64,000 nt of DNA from Candidatus Aphodovivens avistercoris. GTDB lineage: Bacteria > Actinomycetota > Coriobacteriia > Coriobacteriales > Eggerthellaceae. The notes beneath the pieces were generated by a model. That model was not told the DNA's origin, did no database searches, and saw only the letters and a list, made by a program, of their open reading frames with translations. The position numbers and the translations under genes are program-made. Of this stretch, positions 17,654-26,822 are shown in pieces; positions within the stretch are counted from its first letter, which is position 1, and each line of letters opens with the position of its first letter. The stretch is from the NCBI GenBank assembly GCA_018710945.1, contig DVIW01000017.1, positions 41,767-105,766 on the forward strand. Reading direction: 5' to 3'.

Positions 17654-17665
17654 GTAACACGTTAT
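17654..17665. promoter_or_regulatory. Operator-like palindrome, copy 1
   Basis: gtaacacgttat, an imperfect palindrome that fits the consensus GTAACrCGTTAy shared with the copy at 17751-17762. It lies upstream of the hydrolase gene and is the likely binding site of the adjacent TetR regulator. Confidence 0.6.
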
Positions 17666-17749
17666 GTCATCGAGACAAAATAGCAGCCGGAAACGGGGCA
17701 AGATAGGGCTTTCTTTTCTTCGGAACAGGGCGTATAGTGAATCAGTTGG

Positions 17750-17763
17750 CGTAACGCGTTACG
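17750..17763. promoter_or_regulatory. Operator-like palindrome, copy 2
   Basis: cgtaacgcgttacg, a perfect 14-bp palindrome 97 bp from copy 1. Its core is nearly the same as copy 1. Confidence 0.65.
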
Positions 17764-17875
17764 GAATGCGCAATCCCCTGCTCTTCTGAACACCGGCAGG
17801 GGCATCCGCAAGCGCGCGGCGGCCTTTCGCCGAAACGCGCGAAGAAGCCATGCGAGCGGAACGAAGCGGGCAAAG

Positions 17876-18457
17876 CTAGCGGGCGATCCCTTCGATCGTC
17901 ATGCGCAAGCGGCGCTTCACCAGCGCGCGCAGATCCACCTCGGGGATGCTGACGACGTACTGGTACACGGCGCCGCGGTAGATGGCGGTAAGGCAGTCCA
18001 CAAGCTCGTCCTCCCCCAAACCCTCGCGGAAGCACCCCAGCTCAAGGCCGCGACGCACCAAAACGTCGAAGCAGTCGTCGAACTCGGTGCTGTGGTTGTA
18101 GTCGTAGAAGCGCAGCACGCGGTAGCGCGTGAACTCGAAACCGTCGTCCTCGATGCGCTTCACCATCGTCTCGCCGAGGAACTCCACGATGTCGCCCAGC
18201 GGGTCCTCGCTGCGCGCGAACTTCTCGCTGAGCTCGCGGAACAGCGTCGCGTTCTCGCCGTAGACAGCCATGATCAGGTCGTCTTTGTTCTTGAAGTGGT
18301 AGTACAGCGCGCCGGTGGTCACGCCCGCCCGCTCGGCGATGTCCTTCACGCTGACCGGCTCGAACCCGTATTCGCCGAACAGCTCCTTGGCCGCCGTGGC
18401 GATGCGCCGTTTCGTCTCCTGCGTCTGCAGCTCGCGTTTCGTCGGTTTGATGGCCAT
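17876..18457 (-). CDS. TetR/AcrR-family regulator
   Basis: A 193-aa one-component repressor. The N-terminal helix-turn-helix reads RIATAAKELFGEYGFEPVSVKDIAERAGVT then GALYYHFKNKDDL, the classic TetR pattern. The C-terminal ligand domain is variable. The start at 18457 (MAIKPTKRE) gives the usual short arm before the HTH, but the ribosome site is weak and an upstream start at 18502 is possible. The gene lies immediately upstream of the hydrolase-transporter operon in the same direction and very likely controls it through the palindromes at 17654 and 17750. Confidence 0.88.
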   Translation of the reverse strand: MAIKPTKRELQTQETKRRIATAAKELFGEYGFEPVSVKDIAERAGVTTGALYYHFKNKDDLIMAVYGENATLFRELSEKFARSEDPLGDIVEFLGETMVKRIEDDGFEFTRYRVLRFYDYNHSTEFDDCFDVLVRRGLELGCFREGLGEDELVDCLTAIYRGAVYQYVVSIPEVDLRALVKRRLRMTIEGIAR

Positions 18458-18660
18458 CCTGCACGTCTCTTCCTTAATGCCGCATCGGACACTCTTCCCC
18501 ATCCTTGCTGATATTGTACCAGTTGGCGCGCCCGCACCCGCCCTCCCGCGCCATTCTGCGCAAATGCCCCGCCATCGAGCGGCGGCGCGCAGAGGCGCTG
18601 CGGGAGTTGCGGAAGCTACGGGAGCTGGGCTGCGAACGAAGCCGGAGCTCCTGACGCGAA

Positions 18661-18684
18661 AAGGGCGGCCCGCAGGCCGCCCTT
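18661..18684 (-). terminator. Terminator of the 100-aa protein gene
   Basis: Arms aagggcggcc and ggccgccctt (10 bp) with a 4-nt loop. On the minus strand the stem runs into CCTTTTCG. Confidence 0.6.
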
Positions 18685-18712
18685 CGCATGCTATTCGGTT
18701 GTGCGGAAAAGG

Positions 18713-19015
18713 CTATTCAGCCTTCTTCTCGGACGCGTAGAAGGTGGCGTCCTCGAAAAGATCCTTGATGGACTTCCCTTCCAGGAACGGAAGCTCCAGG
18801 AATTCGCTGATGGTGGGCACGAGCTCGCTCGCGTCGACGTAGTGGCCCTTCTCGTTGAACTTGGTGGTGTCCTGGACGCGCCAGTAGCGGTCGTTCACGT
18901 CGGTGAGGTAGTACGTCGCCCCGTCGACCTCCATGTACACGGAATGATTCGCGTGCAAGTAGGTCGGCAGACCCTCGTACGTGACGTCCAGCGCCTCCGC
19001 TGCTTTCGTTCCCAT
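18713..19015 (-). CDS. Uncharacterised 100-aa protein
   Basis: A soluble acidic protein, no signal peptide or membrane segment, rich in aromatic residues (YLHANHSVYMEVDGATYYLTDVND). No family recognised. The start has GGGAAAGGGG upstream. It is framed by its own terminator and by an AT-rich stretch upstream (19040-19060), so it is probably a single-gene transcript. The codon pattern agrees with neighbouring genes, so I regard it as a real gene. Confidence 0.7.
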   Translation of the reverse strand: MGTKAAEALDVTYEGLPTYLHANHSVYMEVDGATYYLTDVNDRYWRVQDTTKFNEKGHYVDASELVPTISEFLELPFLEGKSIKDLFEDATFYASEKKAE

Positions 19016-19160
19016 AGCGAACCCCTTTCCCTTGGGAAATACGTTGCCCCTATCTTACAATAAGCGCAGGTGGTTCGGCCCCACAACCTGAAGCGGGGGG
19101 CTATTTTATGGGAGCGTCCTCCTGCCGCGGCGCGCGACCCGTGGCGGCCCGCAGCGGGCC

Positions 19161-20678
19161 CTAGTCTAAAAACACCACGTCCTCGCCAGGAATGCCCTCT
19201 TCGGCAGCCAACCGCGCCGCAGCCTCCGCTTCCGTCCCCGCACCCGGCACCGCCACCGCGCAGCCGTAGCGCTTCGCCACGGGCAGAAGCGCCGCCAGCG
19301 CCTGCGTCCCGCCGCGTGCCGGGCCCGCCACCGGCTTGCCGGCCAGGCTGCGCACGGCAGCCTCCAGTGCCGCGGGGTCGTCGGTGCGGATGACCAACGG
19401 CGTGGGCGCCGTCTCTTCCAGCTCCGCCACGACCGCCGCCAGAAGCGCGCGCTCCCGCTCGGGCGCGAGGCCGGCGCACGAAGCGTCCAGCTCCACCGCG
19501 TCGGCGTCGTCGCGCGCGTCCATCGCCTCGTCCGCCACCGCCTCCGCGTCGCCGGCACGCACGTCGTCCAGCAGATCCTCGTCGGCAGGGTCGATGGCCG
19601 CAGCAATCTCCAGCTGGCCGTCGCCGTCCGCCGTCGCCTGCGCGACGGCCTGCGCGCTGCAGATGCGCAGCGCCGGCTCGTAGGGTCGCTCTGCTGGGGC
19701 GCCGCGGCGGGCGGCCAGCTGGGCCAAAGCGCGCGTGAACGCGGGGTTCGTTCCGCAGCAGCCCCCCATCACGCTCACGCCTGCGTCCAGCATGAGCGCC
19801 ATGCACTCCGCGAACTCGTCGGGCTGCACGTCGTAGACGGCGCGCCCCTCTTCCAGCCGCGGCATGCCCGCGTTGGGGCGCACCGCCACCGGGCAGCGCG
19901 ATGCGCGGGCCAGCTCGCGCGCGATGGGCAGAAGCTCGCGAGGGCCCAACGAGCAGTTCACGCCCAGCACGTCGGCGCCGAGCGACGACAGAATGGCCGC
20001 GGCCGCTGCAGGGGGCGTGCCGAACAGCGTGCGGCCGTTGGCGCCGTAGGTCACCGACGCGAACACGGGCAGGTCGCACGCCTCGCGCGCGGCCAGCAGG
20101 GCCGCCTTCGCCTCGCGCACGTCGGACATCGTCTCGATGGTCAGCACGTCGGCGCCCGCTGCGGCCAACGCCCGCGCCTGCTGCAAGAACGGCTCGTAGG
20201 CGCGCTCGAAGGGCACCTCGCCGAAGGGTTCAAGCAGCGCCCCCAGAGGCCCCATGCTGCCCGCCACGTAGCGTGCGCCCGACGCCTTCGCACAGGCCAC
20301 CGCCGCCGCGCACACCTCTTCCACCGATGCCACGCCGCCCAGCTTCAGCGCGTTCGCGCCGAAGGAGTTGGTGGTCACCATCTCCGCGCCCGCCTCCACG
20401 TACTCGCGGTGCACCTCGGTCACGATGTCGGGGTCGGTGAGGCAGGCCAGATCAGGGATGCTGCCGTTCGCCGCCAGCCCCTTCGCCTGCAGCTGCGTGC
20501 CGATGGCGCCGTCCTGCACCAGCAGGTCGCGTCCGCGCAGCACGCGCTCCAGATGGGCGTCGGCTATCGCGCGGTTCGCAAGCGGGTCGGGCAGCGGAGA
20601 GGCGTCGGGGTTGCGCAGCGCCTCCCAGGCGGAGAAGCCCGGGGCGTCGGCGGCGCGGTGCGAGGCAGCAAGGTTCAC
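19161..20678 (-). CDS. Truncated methionine synthase-like homocysteine S-methyltransferase
   Basis: A 505-aa protein. Residues about 45-340 are a homocysteine S-methyltransferase barrel with the zinc ligands Cys242 (VNCSLGP) and Cys307-Cys308 (GGCCGTNP). From about 395 the sequence resembles the beginning of the pterin (methyltetrahydrofolate)-binding domain of cobalamin-dependent MetH (TPLVIRTDDPAALEAAVRSLAGKP..., VAKRYGCAVAV, GIPGEDVVFLD). It stops within that domain, so cobalamin-binding and reactivation domains are missing. It starts at GTG 20678 with AAAGG upstream. A TATAAT (minus strand, 20719-20724) precedes it. It may use another methyl donor or be a remnant. Confidence 0.8.
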   Translation of the reverse strand: MNLAASHRAADAPGFSAWEALRNPDASPLPDPLANRAIADAHLERVLRGRDLLVQDGAIGTQLQAKGLAANGSIPDLACLTDPDIVTEVHREYVEAGAEMVTTNSFGANALKLGGVASVEEVCAAAVACAKASGARYVAGSMGPLGALLEPFGEVPFERAYEPFLQQARALAAAGADVLTIETMSDVREAKAALLAAREACDLPVFASVTYGANGRTLFGTPPAAAAAILSSLGADVLGVNCSLGPRELLPIARELARASRCPVAVRPNAGMPRLEEGRAVYDVQPDEFAECMALMLDAGVSVMGGCCGTNPAFTRALAQLAARRGAPAERPYEPALRICSAQAVAQATADGDGQLEIAAAIDPADEDLLDDVRAGDAEAVADEAMDARDDADAVELDASCAGLAPERERALLAAVVAELEETAPTPLVIRTDDPAALEAAVRSLAGKPVAGPARGGTQALAALLPVAKRYGCAVAVPGAGTEAEAAARLAAEEGIPGEDVVFLD

Positions 20679-20739
20679 GGCGGTTCCTTTCGACGGTGCG
20701 TTCAGACGATGCGCACTTATTATACGGAGCCGGACGGCC

Positions 20740-22065
20740 TTACGCGATGCGCAGGCGCAGCAGGTCCCCTGGGCGCAGCGGCGCGGGCGAAAGGAAGCGG
20801 TAGCGCCCCAGCGAGCGGTTCGCCACGTTTGCGGGCACCGCCGCGGGAGCCGGATCGTCCTCGGTCGGGTCGGGCAGCCACAGAAGCCCCAGCACGCGCA
20901 CCTTCTCCACCGCGCGGCGCGGCGAGAGCGCCTCCAGCACGTCGCCTTCCCCGAAGCGGTTGTGGCACAGCGCGTCCACCGCCCACAGCGACCCGTCGCC
21001 CAAAGGCGAGGGCGCGCAGGCGGCGACGGTGGCCGCATGCAGGCACTCCTTCACGTAGCCGTCGCGCTCCGGCGTCTGGTTGGGCTGGCCGTAGTAGAAG
21101 CCGGTGCCGTAGGGGCGGTGCGAGATGGCCAGCAGGTCCTCCATCGCCGCCGCAGGGTCGCCGCCGTCGAGCGCCGAGCGGTAGGCGTGCGCGACCGTGG
21201 CCACGTAGAACGCCTTCTTGTTGCGCCCTTCCAGCTTGATGGAATCCACCCCGGCGGCGGTCAGGTCGTCCAGATGGCCGATCATGCACAGGTCCTGCGC
21301 GTTCAGCACGTAGGTGCCGCGCGCGTCTTCTTCGATGGGGAAGTACTCGCCCGGCCGCTGCTCCTCCACCAGCGCGTAGCTCCAGCGGCACGACTGCGAG
21401 CAGTGGCCTTTGTTGCCGGAGCGCCCCGTCATCGCAGCCGACAGCAAACAGCGCCCCGACACCGCCACGCACATGGCGCCGTGCGCGAACGCCTCCAGCT
21501 GCAGGCCGCGCGGGGCATCGGCGCGCAGGCGGGCGATCTGCTCGATGCTCATCTCGCGTGCCAGCACCACGCGTGCAGCGCCCATCTCGTGCCAGCGGCG
21601 GGCCGCTTCGGCATTGCACACGCTGGCCTGGGTGCTCACGTGCAGGGCGACGCCCGGCGCATGGCGCTGCGCCAGCGAGAACGCGCCCAGGTCGCTGACG
21701 ATGAACGCGTCCACATCGGCGTCGGCAAGCGCTTCCAGGTATTCCGGCAGCGCGGCGATGTCGTCGGCGTCCATCAGGGTGTTCAGCGTCACGTGCACCG
21801 CCGCGCCCGCCTCGTGCGCGAAGCGAACGGCGTCAGGGATGTCGGCCAGCGCGAAGTTCTCCGCGCGTTGGCGCATGCCGAAGCGATCGCACGCCAAATA
21901 CACCGCGTCTGCGCCGAACCGGACGGCCGCTTCAAGCTGCGCCCGTCCGCCAGCCGGCGCCAGAAGCTCCATCTTCCGAACCGCCGGCACACCGAACGCA
22001 GCCGACGCATCGGCTTGGCGGCCAGCAGGCTTCACAGGTTCGCTATGGGAAGGCGTAGAAATCAT
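20740..22065 (-). CDS. U32-family peptidase-like protein (RlhA/TrhP-type)
   Basis: A 441-aa protein of the collagenase-like U32 family, whose bacterial members mostly act in tRNA or rRNA hydroxylation rather than proteolysis. It has the N-terminal ELLAPAGG, HVSTQASVCN and the signature EAFAHGAMCVAVSGRCLLS. Four conserved cysteines that may bind an Fe-S cluster appear in the MCVAVSGRC and CSQSC segments. IKLEGRNK follows. Starts at 22065 and 21972 (MELLAPAGG) are both possible and neither has a good ribosome site. It is followed closely by the MetH-like gene. Confidence 0.82.
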   Translation of the reverse strand: MISTPSHSEPVKPAGRQADASAAFGVPAVRKMELLAPAGGRAQLEAAVRFGADAVYLACDRFGMRQRAENFALADIPDAVRFAHEAGAAVHVTLNTLMDADDIAALPEYLEALADADVDAFIVSDLGAFSLAQRHAPGVALHVSTQASVCNAEAARRWHEMGAARVVLAREMSIEQIARLRADAPRGLQLEAFAHGAMCVAVSGRCLLSAAMTGRSGNKGHCSQSCRWSYALVEEQRPGEYFPIEEDARGTYVLNAQDLCMIGHLDDLTAAGVDSIKLEGRNKKAFYVATVAHAYRSALDGGDPAAAMEDLLAISHRPYGTGFYYGQPNQTPERDGYVKECLHAATVAACAPSPLGDGSLWAVDALCHNRFGEGDVLEALSPRRAVEKVRVLGLLWLPDPTEDDPAPAAVPANVANRSLGRYRFLSPAPLRPGDLLRLRIA

Positions 22066-22150
22066 GCCGGCTATGGTAGCACAGACCGCCCCCGACGAAA
22101 GCCACACGGCGATCCGTCGCCGCCGGCGCTCGGACGTGCGCCGTGCTCGT

Positions 22151-23722
22151 TTAGCCGTCCTGCCCCTCGACCACCGGGTGCCCGAACGCAGCGATGTCCC
22201 CGGAGGCGATGCTGGCGCGGATGCGCCGCTGCAGCTCGGTGCGGTTGATCTTGCCGCTGTCCAGAAGCGGCAGCGCCTCCACCGCCGCCACGGTGTCGGG
22301 CACCTTGAACTTCTCCAGATGCGGGCGGCCCCACTCGCGCAGCGCCAGCGGGTCGATGGCGTGCCCCGCCTCGGGCACTACGGCCAGGCAGGTGCGCTCG
22401 CCCAGCTCGCGGTCGGGATAGCTCACCAGGCAGCACTCCGCCACTTCGGGCGCATCGGCGTAGCACGCCTCTATCTCGGCCGGGAAGATGTTGATGCCGC
22501 CGCGGATGATCATCTCCTTGATGCGCCCCGTCACGGAAAGCAGCCCGTCGGGCCCGATGGACCCCACGTCGCCGGTGTGGTACCAGCCCTCCGCGTCCAG
22601 GCAGGGGTCAAGCGACCCGTTCGCGCGCTCCACGCCCAGCATGTGGGCGGGCGTCTTCACCAGAATCTCGCCCGTGGGCTCGTCGATGGCAAGCCGCACG
22701 CCGTCGATGGCGGCGCCGGCCGTCACCTTGCGCCGTTCAAGCGGCGTGTCGAGAGGCGTCAGCGTCAGCGTGGCCGCCGTCTCCGACATGCCGTAGGACG
22801 GCAGGATGCGGCAGCCCCACCTCCGGTCGAACTCCTCGATGACCGACGGCGAGTACCCCGCCCCGGCGATCAGCCCCACGCGCAGCGAACTCAAGTCGCA
22901 CGCCACGTGGTCGGCCGCGTCCAGCTCGCGCACGAACATGGTGGGCACGCCCAGATGCACCTGGGCGCGCGTCTGCTCGATGAGCTTCAGCGCCAACTGC
23001 GGGCTGTACTTCGGCGAGCTGACCGACGTGGCGCCCGCCAGCAGCGTGCCGTACAGGCCCACGATGCCGAACACGTGGTACACCGGGACGGGCAGATACA
23101 CCGGCACCCCCGGTCCCATGCCCAGCGAGCGGCCGAACTGCAGCCCGTTGTAGGCGAACGACGACGCCGTGTTCACGATGGTCTTGGGCTTGCCGGTGGT
23201 ACCCGACGACAGCACGGCGATCTCGGCGTCCGGCGCCGCTTCCCAACCGCCGTTGGAGAAGCCGGCGCAGCGGGCCTCCATGACATCCTCCACCTGGTCG
23301 AACCCCTCCAGCGCATGACCGATGGCCAGGATGCGCGCCTCCGGCGCCTCTTCGCGCGCGATGGCCGCCTGCTGCGCGCAGGTGAGGATGGCGGCCACAG
23401 GCCGGGCCTGCGCCACGTGCTCGCGGAACAGCGCCATGGTCATCTCGGGCGAGAACAGCACCAGCCGCGCCCCCGTCGCCGTCACCGCCACGATGGTAAG
23501 CGGCATCTCCAGGCAGTTCAGGGCCGACACGACGACGGTGGTTCCCGGGCCCACGCCGCATTCTTCGCGCAGAAACGCCGCAAACGCACCCACACGGGCG
23601 GACGCCTCGCCGTAGGACATGCTGCGGCAGGCGCCCTGCAGCATCGGGCGGTCGGGCTGCTCAAGCCCCCAGGTGCGGACGGACTCGGCGACGGTGGGCA
23701 GGTTCATGCCAATCGGCGGCAT
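22151..23722 (-). CDS. Acyl-CoA synthetase (AMP-forming)
   Basis: A 523-aa ANL-superfamily ligase that activates a carboxylic acid with ATP and CoA. Motifs in order: phosphate loop LSSGTTGKPKT, YGMSE, the hinge region GWYHTGDVG and GRIKEMIIRGGINIFPAEIE, and the catalytic Lys in LLDSGKINR. The start at 23722 follows AGGAGGT. It is the last gene of the CoA-transferase/dehydratase cluster but is set off by 424 bp containing a long hairpin, so it may be expressed separately. The likely role is to make the first CoA ester of the acid handled by the cluster. Substrate class is unknown. Confidence 0.88.
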   Translation of the reverse strand: MPPIGMNLPTVAESVRTWGLEQPDRPMLQGACRSMSYGEASARVGAFAAFLREECGVGPGTTVVVSALNCLEMPLTIVAVTATGARLVLFSPEMTMALFREHVAQARPVAAILTCAQQAAIAREEAPEARILAIGHALEGFDQVEDVMEARCAGFSNGGWEAAPDAEIAVLSSGTTGKPKTIVNTASSFAYNGLQFGRSLGMGPGVPVYLPVPVYHVFGIVGLYGTLLAGATSVSSPKYSPQLALKLIEQTRAQVHLGVPTMFVRELDAADHVACDLSSLRVGLIAGAGYSPSVIEEFDRRWGCRILPSYGMSETAATLTLTPLDTPLERRKVTAGAAIDGVRLAIDEPTGEILVKTPAHMLGVERANGSLDPCLDAEGWYHTGDVGSIGPDGLLSVTGRIKEMIIRGGINIFPAEIEACYADAPEVAECCLVSYPDRELGERTCLAVVPEAGHAIDPLALREWGRPHLEKFKVPDTVAAVEALPLLDSGKINRTELQRRIRASIASGDIAAFGHPVVEGQDG

Positions 23723-24146
23723 AGGACGGGCACCTCCTGGAAATCGGCCGGGCAGCGCGGCGCCCGCCAAGCAACCGGCAGCGAGCCGGCATCCCATGCG
23801 GCGCTTCGCGCAACCAAGCACATGCTTAGGTAAGGGGCGCGGCGCCCGCAGGCCCCGCGCGGCAACGCTCCGAAAGGAGCCGAGTGCAAGAAGGAGGAGA
23901 GCAATCGGCTCCTTTCGAGGCGTCCTGAAGCGCTTCGAGGCGCTTCGGGCATTCCGCAGGCGGGCAGCACGGGAATCTGCAACCATGCCGCCCGCGCGAA
24001 CGCGAAGGGGAGACGCGATGCGGAAACAAGCGGGACGTGCAACGCCGTCCCGCAGCCCACGAGGCGGAAAGCCACTCCGTAGGCCAGAGGGCCAGCGGGC
24101 GTGGAGGGACGCCCGGCCGGCCCGCACGCACAGCGAAGGAGAGAGG
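23723..24146. other. Intergenic region with a long hairpin between CoA-transferase and ligase genes
   Basis: No gene found. The main structure is a perfect 13-bp inverted repeat, 23871-23883 with 23905-23917, enclosing 21 nt. Further GC-rich partial repeats lie at 23925-23950 and 24030-24060. It may act as an attenuator or processing site between the two parts of the cluster. Confidence 0.5.
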
Positions 24147-25364
24147 TTAGATGACCTTCTTCTCCTTGAGCTCGGCGATCTCCTCCTCGGACAGGCCGAG
24201 CAGACCGCCGTAGATCTCGTCGTTGTTGCCGCCAAGAACCGGAGAGCACTCGTACTCGACATGGTTCTCGGACATATGGGCGGCAAAGCCGGGAACCTTC
24301 AGCTTGCCGCGGTCGGGATGCTCCACCTCGACGACCATCTGGCGCTTCGGATCCATGTACTGAGGATCGGAGGCGAAGTCCGAGATGTCAAGCAGAGCGC
24401 CAGCGGGAACGCCTGCCTTCGCAAGGATGTCCATGGCCTCTTGCTTGGTGTGCTGGCCGGTCCAGGAAGAGATGACCTCGTTGAGGGCGTCCTTGTTCTC
24501 AAAACGGGAAGCAGGGGTTGCCATGCGCGGATCCTCGAGCAGCTCCTCGTGGCCGATAGCCTTGCAGAAACGCTCCCAGTCGGGCGAACCCGGTCGACGG
24601 GACGTGTAGATGTGCACGTAGTCGTTGGGGCCGAACGGCTTGCAAGGATAGGTGTCGGACGGGGCAACGTCCTCGAGCGGCATGCCGTTGCCGACGCGGC
24701 GCGGCGGCTTTCCGGTGTTGTAGTAGGGCTCCCAGCCAGAGCGGCCGAGGCCGATCATGAAGTCCTGCATGTCGCATTCGATCTTCTGGCCGACGCCCTC
24801 CTTTTCGCGCTGAAGGACTGCGCCGGTGATAGCGAGGGCGCACAGGATGCCGGTGCCGGAGTCGGCGACGGAAACGCCGGACTTGATGGGCTGATCAGGC
24901 AGGCCGGTGGCAGCCACGAAACCGCCGGTGTGGGTGGCGATGGGGTCGAACGCCGGGTAGTCGGCGTAGGGGCCATCGGAGTAGAAACCCTTGATGGAGG
25001 CGTAGATGATCTTCGGATTGACCTTCTTGCACTCCTCGTAGGACAGACCGAGGCGATCCATGGCGCCAGGACCCATGTTCTCGGCGATGACGTCGCACTT
25101 GGCGAGCAGCTTCTTCATAAGCTCTAAGCCCTCGGGGGTCTTCATGTTGCAGGTAAGGCCCTTCTTGTTCATGTTCATGATGATGAAGCCGTAGCTGTCA
25201 TGCTCCGGATCGTAACCGGCGAAGCGGCCGAGCTCGCCCTTGACGGGGCGCTCCACCTTCAGCACCTCGGCGCCCAGCCATGCAAGCGTCTCAGTGCACA
25301 CCGTGCCGGACTCGAACTGCGTGAGGTCCAGAACCCTAATGCCAGACAGAGGTCCTTTGCCCAT
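24147..25364 (-). CDS. Class III CoA-transferase (CaiB/BaiF family)
   Basis: A 405-aa enzyme that moves CoA between carboxylic acids, as in carnitine, bile-acid and phenyllactate metabolism. The N-terminus GIRVLDLTQFESGTVCTETLAWLGAEVLKVE is the usual family start, although the typical GP-A segment is altered. The catalytic Asp is expected in the region after MGPGAMDRLGLSYEE. The start follows AAGGAGG. Together with the neighbouring dehydratase it parallels the FldA-FldBC arrangement of aromatic amino-acid fermenters. It may recycle CoA from the product to the incoming substrate. Confidence 0.88.
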   Translation of the reverse strand: MGKGPLSGIRVLDLTQFESGTVCTETLAWLGAEVLKVERPVKGELGRFAGYDPEHDSYGFIIMNMNKKGLTCNMKTPEGLELMKKLLAKCDVIAENMGPGAMDRLGLSYEECKKVNPKIIYASIKGFYSDGPYADYPAFDPIATHTGGFVAATGLPDQPIKSGVSVADSGTGILCALAITGAVLQREKEGVGQKIECDMQDFMIGLGRSGWEPYYNTGKPPRRVGNGMPLEDVAPSDTYPCKPFGPNDYVHIYTSRRPGSPDWERFCKAIGHEELLEDPRMATPASRFENKDALNEVISSWTGQHTKQEAMDILAKAGVPAGALLDISDFASDPQYMDPKRQMVVEVEHPDRGKLKVPGFAAHMSENHVEYECSPVLGGNNDEIYGGLLGLSEEEIAELKEKKVI

Positions 25365-25390
25365 GATTGTTCCTCCTTGTCGGATTAACC

Positions 25391-25419
25391 AGCCGCACGA
25401 TCCTTTTAGCCGTGCGGCT
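25391..25419 (-). promoter_or_regulatory. Intercistronic hairpin before the CoA-transferase gene
   Basis: Arms agccgcacg and cgtgcggct, loop 11 nt, in the 105-bp gap between dehydratase and CoA-transferase genes. It may stabilise mRNA ends or attenuate transcription. Confidence 0.4.
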
Positions 25420-25469
25420 TGCCGGCGGGACGCGGCTTGCGCATCCCGCTCGATGCCAATGAATGCGAA

Positions 25470-26822
25470 CTACTTGTCGGAGTTCGGGATGACCTTGGTC
25501 TCGATGAACTCCTCGACCATGGCCATCATGTTGTCGCGCGAGAGCTTGCGCGGATCCACCGGGTCGGCGACGAAGCGCAGCACCGGGATGCCGGCTTCCT
25601 CAAGCGCCTTGGCGATGAAGTAGGAGCCCTCGATGTTCTGCATGCAGCTGTCGGGCACCATGTACACGACGCCGTCGATGCCGTTGGTCTTGGCCTCTTT
25701 GACGAACCACTGGGCGTTCCAGGGCGGCATGTGCAGCACGTCCTGCATCGGCAGCTCGCGTGCCGCCAGGCAGCGCAGCGGATCCTCCTCCACGTGGTAG
25801 CGGATGTAGGTGTCGGCGCCCATGGCAAGGTACATCGACCACACGAAGGCGGCGCCGTACTTCTTCTCGAAGGTCTGATAGAACTCGAAGTCGTGCCACA
25901 GACCGCGGCCGATCCACATCAGACGGTACTTCTCGTTGGGCACCGCGTAGTCGTGGGCGTCGGCGAGCGCCTTGACCTCCTCGTAGAGGCTCTTGGCGTG
26001 ATCCACGGCCCACTGGGTGCCGCGCTGCCACTGGGCCTGCATGACCGCGTTGATGGTGTCGACGACGGTGACAGGTGCAGGACGCGATACCGCGATGAGG
26101 TCGCGGGTCTTGCGATACCACTCCTCTTGCTGGTTGATCAGGTGCATGACCTCGATAAACTTCTGCTTATCGAACATATGCCCCGTCTCTTCCTCAAGGA
26201 AGCGGATGAGCTCCTGGAAATCGTGCACGAACTCGTCCAGACGGTCGGAGTCGAGCAGGTCCTCCCAGTAGTAGGGAGCCAGATCCCACCATTTGTCCGG
26301 CGTCTTGCGGGTCTGCGTGACGTCGATGACGTAGAGCTTGGCGCCCCAGTTCTTGCTGAACAGCTCGAAGATCTTGTTCTGGCAGTCGCAGCACAAACGC
26401 GTGATGGCAACCGTCGGCTTGGGCAGACCGCCCCACGGGCCCAAAGGCTTGCCTTCCTCGTCCACGGCATGATCGTCGGGATCGAGGCTCTCGGCCAAGG
26501 GGGTGGCGCAGTAGGTGCACAGGTCGTCGCGGTAGCCGGCCTCGCGCAGCAGGCCGAAGTACTTCTTGCTCATGCGCTTGGCCGAGCAGATGGCGCTCCA
26601 CCACTGGTTGACCACGAACGGGATGTCCATGGCGCGCAGGATCTCGATCGGCACGTCGGCGTTGATGTAGGCGAACGGAAGGTTCTCCGTTTCCACGCGA
26701 TGCTTCAGATCCTGAAACCACTGCTTCTGGTAGGCGCTGGCGGCGGCGGTTGCCTTCAGGCGCTTGACCGCCTTGCTCTTGCTCTTGCCCGCTTCGGGCG
26801 CTTTGTTCTGGGTCTCGGCCAT
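25470..26822 (-). CDS. 2-Hydroxyacyl-CoA dehydratase / benzoyl-CoA reductase-type subunit (beta, cysteine-containing)
   Basis: A 450-aa subunit of the FldB/HgdA/BcrB family, which binds a [4Fe-4S] cluster and takes part in ATP-driven one-electron chemistry on a CoA ester. Expected cysteines are visible in the usual places: AICSAK, DDLCTYC and LCCDCQN. The GGLPKPTVAI segment is also typical. A Lys/Ala-rich N-terminal extension of about 30 residues is unusual. The ATG at 26822 overlaps the stop of the preceding subunit by one base (TAATG), so the two are translationally coupled. The required activator ATPase (HgdC/FldI) is not in this window. Confidence 0.87.
   Translation of the reverse strand: MAETQNKAPEAGKSKSKAVKRLKATAAASAYQKQWFQDLKHRVETENLPFAYINADVPIEILRAMDIPFVVNQWWSAICSAKRMSKKYFGLLREAGYRDDLCTYCATPLAESLDPDDHAVDEEGKPLGPWGGLPKPTVAITRLCCDCQNKIFELFSKNWGAKLYVIDVTQTRKTPDKWWDLAPYYWEDLLDSDRLDEFVHDFQELIRFLEEETGHMFDKQKFIEVMHLINQQEEWYRKTRDLIAVSRPAPVTVVDTINAVMQAQWQRGTQWAVDHAKSLYEEVKALADAHDYAVPNEKYRLMWIGRGLWHDFEFYQTFEKKYGAAFVWSMYLAMGADTYIRYHVEEDPLRCLAARELPMQDVLHMPPWNAQWFVKEAKTNGIDGVVYMVPDSCMQNIEGSYFIAKALEEAGIPVLRFVADPVDPRKLSRDNMMAMVEEFIETKVIPNSDK

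Larger units (their letters stand above)
17477..17875. other. Regulatory intergenic region of the hydrolase-transporter operon
   Basis: No gene. A 399-bp region between the end of the TetR gene and the start of the hydrolase, AT-rich around 17630-17760. It contains two matching palindromes (listed separately) and several possible minus-strand promoter elements. Confidence 0.7.
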
